The notes: generated by a model not told the origin, from the letters alone. A stretch of DNA of 64,000 bases from Vescimonas sanitatis (GCF_049060325.1 NZ_JBMGPW010000001.1:434001-498000), one strand, 5' to 3'; positions 25,380 through 33,556 are shown, counted from the first letter of the stretch. A program made the numbers and translations.

Positions 25380-26066
25380 TCAATCCGCCACGATGGTGGC
25401 AAAATAACTGATCTCCTCCGGCAGCTGCCGCAGGTCGGTGTAGACCTGCTCCGTTTCCAGTCCGCAGTCCGCCACCATCCCGGCATTTGCCAGCAGACCG
25501 TGGCGCTCCAGCGCCGCTGCCGCTTTGTAGATGGCCTTGCCGGATTTCATCACGACCTTTGTTCCCGGCAGCGGCAGCGCGTTGTCCAGATCCGTGCTGC
25601 CCGGCAGAATGTGGAGCGGCTCCTCCATGCGGGTCAAACTCCGTCCCAGCCGCGCCGCCACGGCGCAGAAGCTGGTGACGCCGGGACACATCACCGTCTC
25701 AAACCCATCAGCGCGGATGCGCTCCAGAATATAGTAGGCAGTGGCGTACACGGATACGTCGCCCAGATTGACCATGGCCACGTCCCGTCCTGCCGACAGC
25801 TCCGCTTCGATAGCGGCTGCCGCAGTGCGGTAGCTGTCCTCCCGCACTGCCTCGCTTCGCTCCATGCTGAAGTCCAGCGGCAAGATGGTCTTGCCCTGCG
25901 TATCCACCGCCCCGGCGGCGATATCCAGCGCCAGCATCCGCCCGGACTTCATCCGGGGGGCTGCCACCACAGGACAGTCCGCCAAGACCCGGCAGGCCTG
26001 CCGGGTCAGCAGCTCCGGGTCGCCGGGGCCTACGCTGACGGCGTAAAAAACACCCTGTTTTTCCAT
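25380..26066 (-). CDS. cbiL: Cobalt-precorrin-2 C20-methyltransferase
   Basis: The 228-residue tetrapyrrole methylase starts after AAGGAGT. It has YAVSVGPGDPELLTRQA, VAMVNLGDVSVYATAYYI, CPGVTSFCAVAARLG and KSGKAIYKA, as in CbiL. It makes precorrin-3 from cobalt-sirohydrochlorin after CbiK inserts cobalt. It follows the transporter ATPase gene by 11 bases. Confidence 0.93.
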   Translation of the reverse strand: MEKQGVFYAVSVGPGDPELLTRQACRVLADCPVVAAPRMKSGRMLALDIAAGAVDTQGKTILPLDFSMERSEAVREDSYRTAAAAIEAELSAGRDVAMVNLGDVSVYATAYYILERIRADGFETVMCPGVTSFCAVAARLGRSLTRMEEPLHILPGSTDLDNALPLPGTKVVMKSGKAIYKAAAALERHGLLANAGMVADCGLETEQVYTDLRQLPEEISYFATIVAD

Positions 26067-26077
26067 GATAGCACTCC

Positions 26078-26845
26078 TTACGGCACAAATTCCAGGCTAT
26101 CGAAGCAGGGGTCATACTTCCCGTGCTCCATCCGGTACAGCTTTGCAATATATGCGCGGGTGAAGATCTCCTCCGGCGGGCCGATGCGGTCGATGCGGTC
26201 GCCCGCCACACACACCACCGTGTCCGAAATGCGCTCCGCCAGCTCCAGCTCGTGGAGGGACAGCAGCACCGCCAGATCGTTCTCCCGCACCATGCGCTTG
26301 AGCACCGTCAACAACTCCAGCTTATAGCGGATGTCCAAAAAGCTGGTAGGCTCGTCCAATACGATGATCTCCGGCTCCTGACACAGCGCCCGGGCCAGCA
26401 GAATGCGCTGGCGCTGTCCGTCGCTGATGGCGGAGAAGGGGCGGTCGGCAAACTCCATGCCGCCTACCTGCGCCAGAGAGCGCTCCACGATAGCCTGATC
26501 CTCCGGCTGCAGGATGCCCAGCCGCCCCGTATAGGGATAGCGGCCGCTGCTCACCACGTCCCTGCAGGTCATCAGCTCCGGATCCATGCGGGCTGTCATC
26601 AAAATGGCCATGCGCCGGGCGATCTCATTGCGGCTGCGCGCCTCCATGGCTTTTCCATCCAGAAACACCGTGCCGGACACCTTGGAGAGCTGGCCGATGA
26701 TGGTTTTCAATATGGTGGATTTTCCAGAGCCGTTGGGGCCGATGAGCGTCACGATCTTGCCCCGCTGCACATGAAGGGCTATGTCCTCGATCAGTGGCTT
26801 GCCGTGGTAGCCCACGGACAGGTCTTTTGTTTCCAGATATGCCAT
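26078..26845 (-). CDS. ABC transporter ATPase, corrinoid/iron-siderophore type
   Basis: The 255-residue ATPase starts at 26845, 2 bases after the permease stop. Walker A is GPNGSGKST (about 36-44), the signature is ISDGQRQRI in place of LSGGQ, and Walker B is IIVLDEPTSFLD, followed by the switch His in LLSLHELELAE. It matches FecE/BtuD-type ATPases. It sits in the cobalamin operon with a FecCD permease and a binding protein, so a corrinoid or cobalt-chelate substrate is likely. Confidence 0.9.
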   Translation of the reverse strand: MAYLETKDLSVGYHGKPLIEDIALHVQRGKIVTLIGPNGSGKSTILKTIIGQLSKVSGTVFLDGKAMEARSRNEIARRMAILMTARMDPELMTCRDVVSSGRYPYTGRLGILQPEDQAIVERSLAQVGGMEFADRPFSAISDGQRQRILLARALCQEPEIIVLDEPTSFLDIRYKLELLTVLKRMVRENDLAVLLSLHELELAERISDTVVCVAGDRIDRIGPPEEIFTRAYIAKLYRMEHGKYDPCFDSLEFVP

Positions 26846-26847
26846 AC

Positions 26848-27861
26848 TCACGCCGCCTTTCTGTGGATCATCATGTAGATCACGATGGGTGCGCCGAATA
26901 CCGCCGTGACGGAGCTGATGCTCACCTCTGTGGGGGCAAAGGCGGTGCGGGCGATGAGGTCGCAAAACAGGCAGAACACGCCGCCGCCCAGGAAGCAGGC
27001 TGGGATCATGACGAGCGGCTCCGCCGATTTGAACAGGGACTTCATCAGGTGCGGCACTGCGATGCCGACAAAGGAGATGGGGCCGGCAAAGGCCGTGACG
27101 CAGGCGGACAGCACACTGGACAACAGGATCAGCGCCGTCCGGAAGGCCCGCAGGGGGACGCCCATATTCTGGGCGTAGACCTCGCCCAACTGGTACGCCC
27201 GGATGGGCTTGGAAAGCAGGAAGGTCAGCAGCAGTGTGACGCCGCATACACCGGCCATAGTCTTTACGTTGCCCCAGCTCATGCCGGAGAAGGAGCCGAG
27301 AGACCAGTTGTGCAGGTTCACGATGCTGGAATCGTCGGCGAAGGTCACGAGAAAATCCGTCAGCGCCGAGCAGATGTAGCCGATCATCACGCCGCAGACC
27401 ACCAACAGGCTCATGCGCTTGACCCGCTGAGAGATCAGCAGCACGAAGCCCATGGACACCATGGCACCCACGAACGCCGCCGCGATGAGGATGGCGGAGG
27501 AGGTGGTCTTACCCCGGCTCAGCAGCGCCAGCATGGCCACGCACACCGTCATCTTTGCGCCGGAGGAAATGCCCAGCACGAAGGGTCCCGCGATGGGGTT
27601 GTGGAAGAAGGTTTGCAGCAGATAGCCGGACAGGGACAGCGCCCCGCCCAGGATCAGCGCCGACAGAAGCCGGGGCAGACGGATCTTTACGATGATCTGG
27701 CTCTGGGTAAAGCCAACATCGCCCCCCAGCAGGATGCGCCATATCTCAGACGCGGAAAGAGAAACGCTTCCCGCGAAGATGTTCCAAATCAGAAATGTGA
27801 ATAAAAGCAGGAGGAGCAGCCAAAAGCCTCCCCAGATGCGAAGTGTTCGGGTCCTCTTCAT
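26848..27861 (-). CDS. FecCD-family ABC transporter permease
   Basis: The 337-residue permease has about nine to ten membrane segments and the BtuC/FecD signatures RLPRLLSALILGGALSLSGYLLQTFFHNPIAGPFVLGISSGA and GPISFVGIAVPHLMKSL. AAGGAGGAG precedes the ATG at 27861. It forms a homodimer channel with the downstream ATPase. Confidence 0.92.
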   Translation of the reverse strand: MKRTRTLRIWGGFWLLLLLLFTFLIWNIFAGSVSLSASEIWRILLGGDVGFTQSQIIVKIRLPRLLSALILGGALSLSGYLLQTFFHNPIAGPFVLGISSGAKMTVCVAMLALLSRGKTTSSAILIAAAFVGAMVSMGFVLLISQRVKRMSLLVVCGVMIGYICSALTDFLVTFADDSSIVNLHNWSLGSFSGMSWGNVKTMAGVCGVTLLLTFLLSKPIRAYQLGEVYAQNMGVPLRAFRTALILLSSVLSACVTAFAGPISFVGIAVPHLMKSLFKSAEPLVMIPACFLGGGVFCLFCDLIARTAFAPTEVSISSVTAVFGAPIVIYMMIHRKAA

Positions 27862-27898
27862 GCCGCTCCTCCTTATAATGCAATGATGTAAAACATGC

Positions 27899-29050
27899 TC
27901 ACTTCATCCGTGTCAGGAAGTGAAACGCCGTGTCCGGCGCATCGTTCAACGCATGGTTGACGTCCAGAATAAGGTCGCTCAGCTCCAGCGACTCCTGATA
28001 GAAGTTTTTGGTCAGGCACCACACGTTACCGCTCTTGACGGCCTTGAAGTCGGCCATCAGTGGATCCAGTGCCACCAATTCGTCCAGCGTGTGCAGCTCG
28101 CCGTCGATGATGCTGTTGTAGATCAGCACATCGGCGTCCACTGCACCATGGTAGAAGGATTCCATCTGAATATTGATGGTGGACTGAGCGTTGTCCTCCG
28201 CCGATTCGTCGAAGGAGACATAGTCGCCGCCGGCGATGGCGACGCACTTCGCCACATAGTCCGTGGATTTGCGGACGTTTACAGCGCCGCTGCTGGTGAT
28301 GTAGAAAAATGCCACGGTCTTGCCGGTGGGCTGCTGCTCCAGTACGTCCGCCACGCTGTCCATCTTCTCATTAAATAGCGCCTCGGCCTCGTCCTCCTTA
28401 TCCAGCAGCGCTGCGTACAGCTTGATCCACTCCATCCGGCCCATGGGCAGGGTCTCATAGCTGGAGGTCTCCACCAGCACAGGGATACCCAGCCGCTCCA
28501 GCTGCTCCAGCACCGCCGGGGAGTGGTAGATCATGGTGTTTTCCACCGCCAGATCGCAGCCCTGCGACAGGATCAGCTCATAATCGGGTTCGGAATATTT
28601 GCCGGCGTAGGTCATTGCCCCGCTGTCCATGGCGTCCTTGGCGCGCTGGATATACCAGTCCGCCTGCTTTTTACCGCTGAGGGTGATGCAGTCGATGGCG
28701 TTCAGCTTGTCGAAGTAGTCCATGGCAGCGGCAGCTACCAGATAAATCTGGTCCAGCGGCTGCTGCAAAACGGTGACACCGGTAGGTACCCCGTCAGGCA
28801 CAGCTGCACCCTCCGCCACCAGCAGGTATACCCGGTCGTTGTTGATGGTGATGCGCTTGTAGCTGTCCCCGGCGTACTCCACGGAGAACTGCTCCGCGTA
28901 GCGCAGGGGCATGGTACGGTCGAAGACCAGCTCGTCCCACGACACGGCGGCGGTTTGTCCGTCTGTTTTGCCGGGGGCGTCAGCCGCGCCGCAGGCGCAG
29001 AGGGACAAGACCATCAGCGCCGCCAGCAACCCGGCGAGAAAACGCCTCAC
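27899..29050 (-). CDS. Substrate-binding lipoprotein of the corrinoid-type ABC transporter
   Basis: The 383-residue protein opens with a lipoprotein signal peptide (LSLCACGA, modified Cys about 18-20). The body has the BtuF/FepB periplasmic-binding fold: an N-lobe with VTVLQQPLDQIYLVAAAAMDYFDKL, a linking helix, and ENTMIYHSPAVLEQLERLGIPVLVETSSYETLPMGRMEWIKLYAALL. The start overlaps the upstream lipoprotein gene by 4 bases. The exact ligand cannot be read from sequence; its place behind a cobalamin riboswitch favours corrinoids. Confidence 0.88.
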   Translation of the reverse strand: MRRFLAGLLAALMVLSLCACGAADAPGKTDGQTAAVSWDELVFDRTMPLRYAEQFSVEYAGDSYKRITINNDRVYLLVAEGAAVPDGVPTGVTVLQQPLDQIYLVAAAAMDYFDKLNAIDCITLSGKKQADWYIQRAKDAMDSGAMTYAGKYSEPDYELILSQGCDLAVENTMIYHSPAVLEQLERLGIPVLVETSSYETLPMGRMEWIKLYAALLDKEDEAEALFNEKMDSVADVLEQQPTGKTVAFFYITSSGAVNVRKSTDYVAKCVAIAGGDYVSFDESAEDNAQSTINIQMESFYHGAVDADVLIYNSIIDGELHTLDELVALDPLMADFKAVKSGNVWCLTKNFYQESLELSDLILDVNHALNDAPDTAFHFLTRMK

Positions 29051-29883
29051 TGGGCCGCCTCCACCGCCGTGGCGGACTTAAAGGTCAGGGTGTACTCGAT
29101 CTCGTGGGGGGTGCTCATGGCGGTGGTGTCGCCGATGACCGTCAGCGGGGTATCCAGCGCCCGCACGGGAATCTCAAAGGTGGAGCCGCCCTCGGTGGTG
29201 AGGACATCATAGCGCTGGCCGTCCACCAGCATATAGTCATACTTCTCACTGCTCCACACGATAGTGGCGGTGGCAGCGCCGTTCTCCACCTTCAGGGTGC
29301 AGGGAGTCAGCACATGGGACTTACCGGAGCCGCCCTCAAAGCCTACCTCAATGGTGTAGGTACCGTCCGCCAATGCGATGGCGGCAGCGTCATCGCCGTT
29401 CTCCTCCTTCAGAACAGGGTTGGAGACGGACACCTTGTGGTCATACCATACGCCCTTCTTGCCGATGATGGCCACGTCGAACTCCTCGTCCAGCGCGGGA
29501 ACGGGGATATCAAAGCCATTGACTGTCTCGGTCAGGCCATCGGGATAGGTGACGGTGTCCTTGGTGGGCTGGAGCAGCACGGCGCCGTCCTTCTGGGCGT
29601 CCTCCTTCAGACCAGGGAACAGATTGACGATGCTGGTGGAGGCCAGGCTGACGTGGATGGTCATCTGGCCGTCCTTCACGGTCAGCACGCCCTTGCCGTC
29701 ACAGGTCTCGTTGGTGTGGAACATACTGCTGTCGGTGTTGAAGTCGGCGGTGTATACGCCATCCGCCAGAGCGGGCTGGTCAGGCTCATCGTTGCCGGGG
29801 GCATCGGTTTGCTGCTGTCCGCAGCCTACCAGCAGCGCCGCCATCATCACAGCGGCCAGCAGAAACGAAAGAATTTTCTTCAT
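29047..29883 (-). CDS. Lipoprotein with two NEAT-like domains
   Basis: The 278-residue protein starts at 29883 (GGAGGA 8 bases upstream). The lipobox is LLVGC, with Cys21. Two repeats follow, each opening ADGxYT and carrying a beta-sandwich pattern. The second ends with SEKYDYMLVDGQRYD and FEIPVRALDTPL, which recalls haem-binding NEAT domains. The first repeat is more diverged (YTADFNTDSSMFHTNE). In this operon it could hand a tetrapyrrole or corrinoid to the binding protein encoded next; that is inference. Confidence 0.65.
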   Translation of the reverse strand: MKKILSFLLAAVMMAALLVGCGQQQTDAPGNDEPDQPALADGVYTADFNTDSSMFHTNETCDGKGVLTVKDGQMTIHVSLASTSIVNLFPGLKEDAQKDGAVLLQPTKDTVTYPDGLTETVNGFDIPVPALDEEFDVAIIGKKGVWYDHKVSVSNPVLKEENGDDAAAIALADGTYTIEVGFEGGSGKSHVLTPCTLKVENGAATATIVWSSEKYDYMLVDGQRYDVLTTEGGSTFEIPVRALDTPLTVIGDTTAMSTPHEIEYTLTFKSATAVEAAQ

Positions 29884-29905
29884 GGTCAAGGTCCTCCTTA
29901 CTTTG

Positions 29906-29943
29906 AAAAAGGCTCCGAGGCGATAATATACCGCCCCGGAGCC
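29906..29943 (-). terminator. Intrinsic terminator between cbiK and the transporter genes
   Basis: On the minus strand a stem built from 29911-29943 (GGCTCCG with CGGAGCC plus an inner GGCG/CGCC) is followed by TTTTTC at 29906-29910. It would lower transcription of the genes after cbiK unless read through. Confidence 0.75.
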
Positions 29944-29956
29944 CGTTCAGTCCTTG

Positions 29957-31147
29957 TTACGCGATAGCGTCGATGGCAGCCTTGGTGTGTGCCACGTAGA
30001 GAGCCTGCACGTCCGCGATACGGCCCAGACCGGAGATCTGGCAGTTCACGGTGAAACCGGCGGCCTCAAACATGGTCTTCCAGGAATCCTCGTCCGCACC
30101 GGCCATGTCGTTGTTGGCATGGTCGCCCGCCACGACCATCAGGGGACGCAGCACCACGGTGGTGTAACCGGCTTCCTTGACGGCCGCGATCACGGCCTCG
30201 CAGGAGGTATCCTCGGGCTCGCCCTCCACGGTGCCGATGAACACGTTCTCATAGCCCAGCTTGTCCATCTGGGCGGCCATCTGGCTGTAAGTGACCTTCG
30301 CCACATGAGCCGTACCGTGACCCATCAGCACGTAAGCCACACCGGCCTCCTTGGCGGCGGCGGTGGACTCGTAGCCGCTCTCGCTCAGAGCAGCGGCGAC
30401 AACGGCCTTGGCAACGGCTTCCTTGTCGGCGTTGATGACGGTGGCGTCGCTGCCCACCTCACCCAGCATGGGCTCGGCAATCTCAACGGACTCGAACTTG
30501 TCGCGGACCTTGTCGATGGCGGCGCACATCTCGTCGTACTCAGCACCGTGCATCAGATGGGTGGGCTGTACCACCAGCTGCTTCACGCCGTTGGCGACAG
30601 CGCGCTCCAGAGCCTGCTCCATGTTGTCGATCTTCTCGCCGTCACGGGCCTGGATGTGGTTGATGATGATCTGAGCGGTGAAGGCGCGGCGCACGGACCA
30701 ATCGGGGTTGGCCTCCTGCAGGGCATCCTCAATGCTCTTGATGTCGGCTACGCGGCTGTCGTTGAAGGAGGTACCGAAGGATACCACCAGCAGCTCCTTC
30801 TCGCCGATCTCGTCCTGGTTGCGGGGATCGTCCTTGGAGGCGTCGCCGGTGTCCAGACCGAAGTAATCGGGGCTGGCCTCCTCGCCCTCCACCAGCGCCT
30901 TCTGGGCGTCGGTCAGCGCGTCCCAAGCGGCCTTGGCGGCCTCGCACTGGGCGTCGGTCTCCTCGGTGCGCTCCTGCACGTAGATGGCGTCGATGAGGGC
31001 GGCGACCTTGTCGGCGGCGGCCTTGTCGGTCTCCTCGGTGTTTACGTCGTTGTTGTCCTTGTTGTCGGCATTGTCCTTGTTGCCGCAGGCGGTCAGCATG
31101 CTCATCAGCATCACAGCCGCCATCAGAAAGGCAAGTGCTTTCTTCAT
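29957..31147 (-). CDS. cbiK: Sirohydrochlorin cobaltochelatase as a lipoprotein
   Basis: The 396-residue protein starts at 31147 with GAGGT upstream. Residues 1-21 are a lipoprotein signal (MLTAC lipobox). About 100 residues of acidic linker follow and include a helical pair-repeat (VAALIDAI and AAKAAWDALTDAQKALV) typical of surface proteins. The chelatase domain starts at ELLVVSFGTSFNDSR, with metal-site residues in QPTHLMHGAEYDEM, IAEPMLGE and VLMGHGTAHVAKVTYSQM. CbiK inserts cobalt into sirohydrochlorin at the start of the anaerobic route. Export is odd because the substrate is cytoplasmic. Periplasmic CbiK forms are known in sulphate reducers. Confidence 0.9.
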   Translation of the reverse strand: MKKALAFLMAAVMLMSMLTACGNKDNADNKDNNDVNTEETDKAAADKVAALIDAIYVQERTEETDAQCEAAKAAWDALTDAQKALVEGEEASPDYFGLDTGDASKDDPRNQDEIGEKELLVVSFGTSFNDSRVADIKSIEDALQEANPDWSVRRAFTAQIIINHIQARDGEKIDNMEQALERAVANGVKQLVVQPTHLMHGAEYDEMCAAIDKVRDKFESVEIAEPMLGEVGSDATVINADKEAVAKAVVAAALSESGYESTAAAKEAGVAYVLMGHGTAHVAKVTYSQMAAQMDKLGYENVFIGTVEGEPEDTSCEAVIAAVKEAGYTTVVLRPLMVVAGDHANNDMAGADEDSWKTMFEAAGFTVNCQISGLGRIADVQALYVAHTKAAIDAIA

Positions 31148-31189
31148 GGTTGATCTACCTCTTTCCAAATATTTGTTCTGAAAGAAATA

Positions 31190-31219
31190 TAAAAGCGGCT
31201 GTGTCTCATACAGCCGCCC
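31190..31219 (-). terminator. Riboswitch-controlled terminator before cbiK
   Basis: GCGGCTGT and ACAGCCGC (31197-31204, 31212-31219) form an 8-bp stem followed on the minus strand by TTTTATA. It lies between the cobalamin riboswitch and the cbiK start, so ligand binding probably ends transcription here. Confidence 0.75.
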
Positions 31220-31316
31220 TCGGTGCTTCTTACTACATATACACCCGTGCGGCGCTCCGCGACGGATCATAAGTTCGTAGGAAAACCAACCTGTTGGCAG
31301 CAGGCTTGAGATTCCA

Positions 31317-31468
31317 CACAGAGGCAGGTCTCCTGACTTCGTTCATCACGGCGTTGCCCTTCCCGGTTTCCCAGTGGTTTGCAAGACCGCTCCCGTACAC
31401 AGTGACTGCATCGCTCCGGATTCGCACCGGATTCCCTTTTCATCTGCTTTTTGGCAGACACCTCTGTG
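31317..31468 (-). ncRNA. Cobalamin riboswitch
   Basis: Read on the minus strand, the closing stem P1 is CACAGAGG/CCTCTGTG (31461-31468 with 31317-31324). The element contains the GGGAA...CCGGTGCGAATCCGGAGC core, the CAGTCACTGT strand and the B12 box AGTCAGGAGACCTGCC (31323-31338). It precedes the whole cobalamin synthesis and uptake operon and should switch it off when adenosylcobalamin is plentiful. Confidence 0.95.
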
Positions 31469-31498
31469 CTACAACTTTATATTTTTCCAGACAGTGGG

Positions 31499-31526
31499 AT
31501 TATATCACATTTTGTCGAATTGTCAA
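31499..31526 (-). promoter_or_regulatory. Promoter of the cobalamin operon
   Basis: Minus-strand TTGACA (31521-31526), a 16-base spacer and TATAAT (31499-31504), about 25 bases before the riboswitch P1 stem. Both boxes match consensus fully. Confidence 0.88.
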
Positions 31527-31567
31527 TCCATTCTGATGGCGGGCTACCTAAAAGGCAGCCCCGATAA

Positions 31568-31611
31568 TTGAGTTACACACCAAGAGATTGGTCGTGTAGC
31601 TCAATTTTTTT
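31568..31611 (+). terminator. Hairpin terminator at the left edge of the prophage
   Basis: TTGAGTTACAC pairs with GTGTAGCTCAA (one G-T pair), with an inner ACCAA/TTGGT stem, then seven T. It separates the prophage from the divergent cobalamin operon. The prophage attachment site should be near here, but I see no identifiable core. Confidence 0.75.
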
Positions 31612-31634
31612 ATGCCGGTAAGGAGGTGAACGCA

Positions 31635-31883
31635 TTGGCAGACTACGCTTTCCGCTCTTATGAGGAGCGGCAGAAAATCCAGGAGATGGTTGAGGCAGGC
31701 CTGAGCGCCAAAGACATTGCCGCCTCTCTTGGCATCTCTCCCTCCGCAGTCTATGCGGAGCTGAGGCGTGGCCGGGACGGCACAAGGCTCCCTGACAAGC
31801 GCCTGGGCTACAACGCCGAACTTGCCCAGCTCAGTGTCCAGCAGGGCCTTGAGCGGAGAGGCCGCCGAACTGCCGGGGCATGA
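31635..31883 (+). CDS. Small phage HTH protein
   Basis: The 82-residue product starts at TTG 31635, 8 bases after AAGGAGG; a GTG at 31626 overlaps that site. Residues 20-45 (MVEAGLSAKDIAASLGISPSAVYAELRRG) are an IS30/Hin-like helix-turn-helix. As first gene of the plus-strand prophage block, it could regulate early transcription. Confidence 0.7.
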   Translation: MADYAFRSYEERQKIQEMVEAGLSAKDIAASLGISPSAVYAELRRGRDGTRLPDKRLGYNAELAQLSVQQGLERRGRRTAGA

Positions 31884-31919
31884 CATCCCGCACCTATTAA
31901 AACCAAGGAGGACAAAACC

Positions 31920-32126
31920 GTGAGCAACAACCCCATTGTGCTGAAAAGCAACCGGCTTTCTGATGAGTGCATCGGAACTGTCCGGTTGACCCCGGAGGCG
32001 GAGAAAGTGGTCCGCCGTCTGAGGGCAAAGACCGCTCTGCCCATCCGGCAGATTGTATCTGAAATTATCGTCCAGGCCGAAAACCTCATCGACATTGAGG
32101 GGCCGGAGGACACTGAGGAGGATTGA
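31920..32126 (+). CDS. Small phage protein, possible ribbon-helix-helix
   Basis: The 68-residue protein starts at GTG after AAGGAGGA. It has RLTPEAEKVVRRLRAKTALPIRQIVSEIIVQAE, a strand followed by two helices compatible with a ribbon-helix-helix DNA-binding fold, and an acidic tail. There is no family I can name with certainty. Confidence 0.65.
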   Translation: MSNNPIVLKSNRLSDECIGTVRLTPEAEKVVRRLRAKTALPIRQIVSEIIVQAENLIDIEGPEDTEED

Positions 32127-32129
32127 CCA

Positions 32130-32711
32130 ATGAAAACCGCTATTTCTAATGTGGCCCCCGGCCAGGTGGTCAAGTTTCATGGGGAGCCCTGCATTGTGCT
32201 GGAGCACCGCACGGCTGGCACCCTGCTGGTGACCGCCGCCCAGATCAAGAGCTCTTTTGGCTCCACCAACAACTTTGCTGCCAGCTCTTTCCGTGAGCAC
32301 CTCAACGGTGCCTTTGCGGATGCCCTGACTGAGGGCCACGCTGATGAGCTCATCACCCGTGAGGTTGACCTCACCGCCCTCAACGGCTCCAAGGAGTACG
32401 GGAGCTGTGAGTGCAAGGTGGCCCCGCTGACCTTTGATGAAATCCGCCGTTTCCACGGTCTGCTGCCCAAGCCTGAGAGCTGGGAGTGGAGCGCCACGCC
32501 CTGGAGCACCCCCTGCGTGGATGAGGATGATACCTGGGTCATGGACTTGAGCACCAATGGCAATGTCGGCAGCGACTACTGCGCCGACACCTACGGGTCC
32601 CGCCCCGCTTTCCTCATCCCCTCCCAGTATACCGTGGAGGTTGATGGCGGCCTGGACCAGTACACCACCAATGAGCTGATTGCGGAAATCAACCGCCGCA
32701 TGAACGGTTAA
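32130..32711 (+). CDS. Phage protein with lectin-like (DUF6273-type) C-terminus
   Basis: In this 193-residue protein, residues 1-75 (VVKFHGEPCIVLEHR, TLLVTAAQI, FAASSFREHLNG) and the later SWEWSATPWSTP and GSRPAFLIPS follow the pattern of DUF6273-like domains related to the C-type-lectin/formylglycine-enzyme fold. Such domains occur in phage and gut-bacterial proteins of unknown role. The gene overlaps nothing and lies 3 bases after the previous stop. Confidence 0.6.
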   Translation: MKTAISNVAPGQVVKFHGEPCIVLEHRTAGTLLVTAAQIKSSFGSTNNFAASSFREHLNGAFADALTEGHADELITREVDLTALNGSKEYGSCECKVAPLTFDEIRRFHGLLPKPESWEWSATPWSTPCVDEDDTWVMDLSTNGNVGSDYCADTYGSRPAFLIPSQYTVEVDGGLDQYTTNELIAEINRRMNG

Positions 32712-32721
32712 GGTGAGCGCC

Positions 32722-33435
32722 ATGACCACCAGTGAGCCCAATGCCCGCCGGTATTCCCGGCGGTGCCGCCAGCGCCGCATGGCCCGGAGGCGCAACGCCA
32801 TGGTCATCATGGCCATTCTGGCCGTCCTTGCCACTGTGTTTGCCCTTGGCTATGCCAGCGGATGCAGTGCCCACCAGACGGACGATGAGGTCAAGACCCC
32901 TGAGCCTGTGGTGACAGCGGAAACCGTCACCCCTCCAGCCCCGGAACAGAGCCCCGTGGAGCCCTCTGCACCACCAGAGGAAACCACGGAGCCTGCCCGC
33001 CACCGTGATGACATCGTGAGTGAGGGGCGGCTCCTCAGCTACGAACTCCAGGAAGTCATGCAGGACTGCTGTGAGCACTATGAGGTGCCCTATGCTCTGG
33101 CCCTTGCCATCGCAGAGGTTGAAACCCACTTTGACCCCGATGCCGTCAGCGCCACTGGTGACTATGGCCTCATGCAGATCAACTCTGTCAATCACGAGTG
33201 GCTTTTGGAAAAAGGCCTTGACCCCATGACCCATGCCGGAAACATTGAGGCCGGTATCTATATCATCTCCCAGTATCTCCAGAGCTACGGAGAGCCAGAG
33301 CTTGCGCTGATGGCCTACAACTGCGGGCCCGGCGGCGCAAGAAAGCTGTGGGATGCAGGTACATACCAGACCGACTACTCCCGCAAGGTTATGACCGCTT
33401 TTGAATACTGGACAAGCGTGCTGGAGGTTGACTGA
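32722..33435 (+). CDS. Membrane-anchored lytic transglycosylase
   Basis: The 237-residue protein (start at ATG 32722 after AAGGTGAG) has a basic N-terminus, one membrane helix (about 24-44), a Pro/Glu-rich spacer and an SLT domain. The SLT domain shows AIAEVETHFDPDAVSATGDYGLMQI with the catalytic Glu, then NIEAGIYIISQYL and LALMAYNCGPGGARKLW. It cleaves peptidoglycan glycan strands. Its early position in the prophage is unusual for a lysis enzyme. It may aid cell-wall passage or act as a lysogenic conversion factor. Confidence 0.85.
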   Translation: MTTSEPNARRYSRRCRQRRMARRRNAMVIMAILAVLATVFALGYASGCSAHQTDDEVKTPEPVVTAETVTPPAPEQSPVEPSAPPEETTEPARHRDDIVSEGRLLSYELQEVMQDCCEHYEVPYALALAIAEVETHFDPDAVSATGDYGLMQINSVNHEWLLEKGLDPMTHAGNIEAGIYIISQYLQSYGEPELALMAYNCGPGGARKLWDAGTYQTDYSRKVMTAFEYWTSVLEVD

Positions 33436-33436
33436 A

Positions 33437-33556
33437 ATGCCCTACTATAAGACCTGCCCTGACTGCGGAGCCCACCTTGACCCCGGTGAGCGCTGCGACT
33501 GTAAAGATGATACCAAGGAGGATTGTACCAATGTTGGAAATGAAAATCAAGATTGA
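33437..33556 (+). CDS. Tiny zinc-ribbon-like protein
   Basis: A 39-residue frame begins two bases after the transglycosylase stop and reads MPYYKTCPDCGAHLDPGERCDC. The CxxC...CxC set suggests one zinc site. It overlaps the next gene by 26 bases, and the next gene's ribosome site lies inside it, as in compact phage operons. No AGGAGG precedes it, so coupling to the upstream stop would be needed. Confidence 0.5.
   Translation: MPYYKTCPDCGAHLDPGERCDCKDDTKEDCTNVGNENQD

Noticed and set aside
32130..32711. Variable protein of a diversity-generating retroelement
   Set aside because: The lectin-like C-terminus fits the idea, but there is no reverse transcriptase, template repeat or matching variable repeat nearby.
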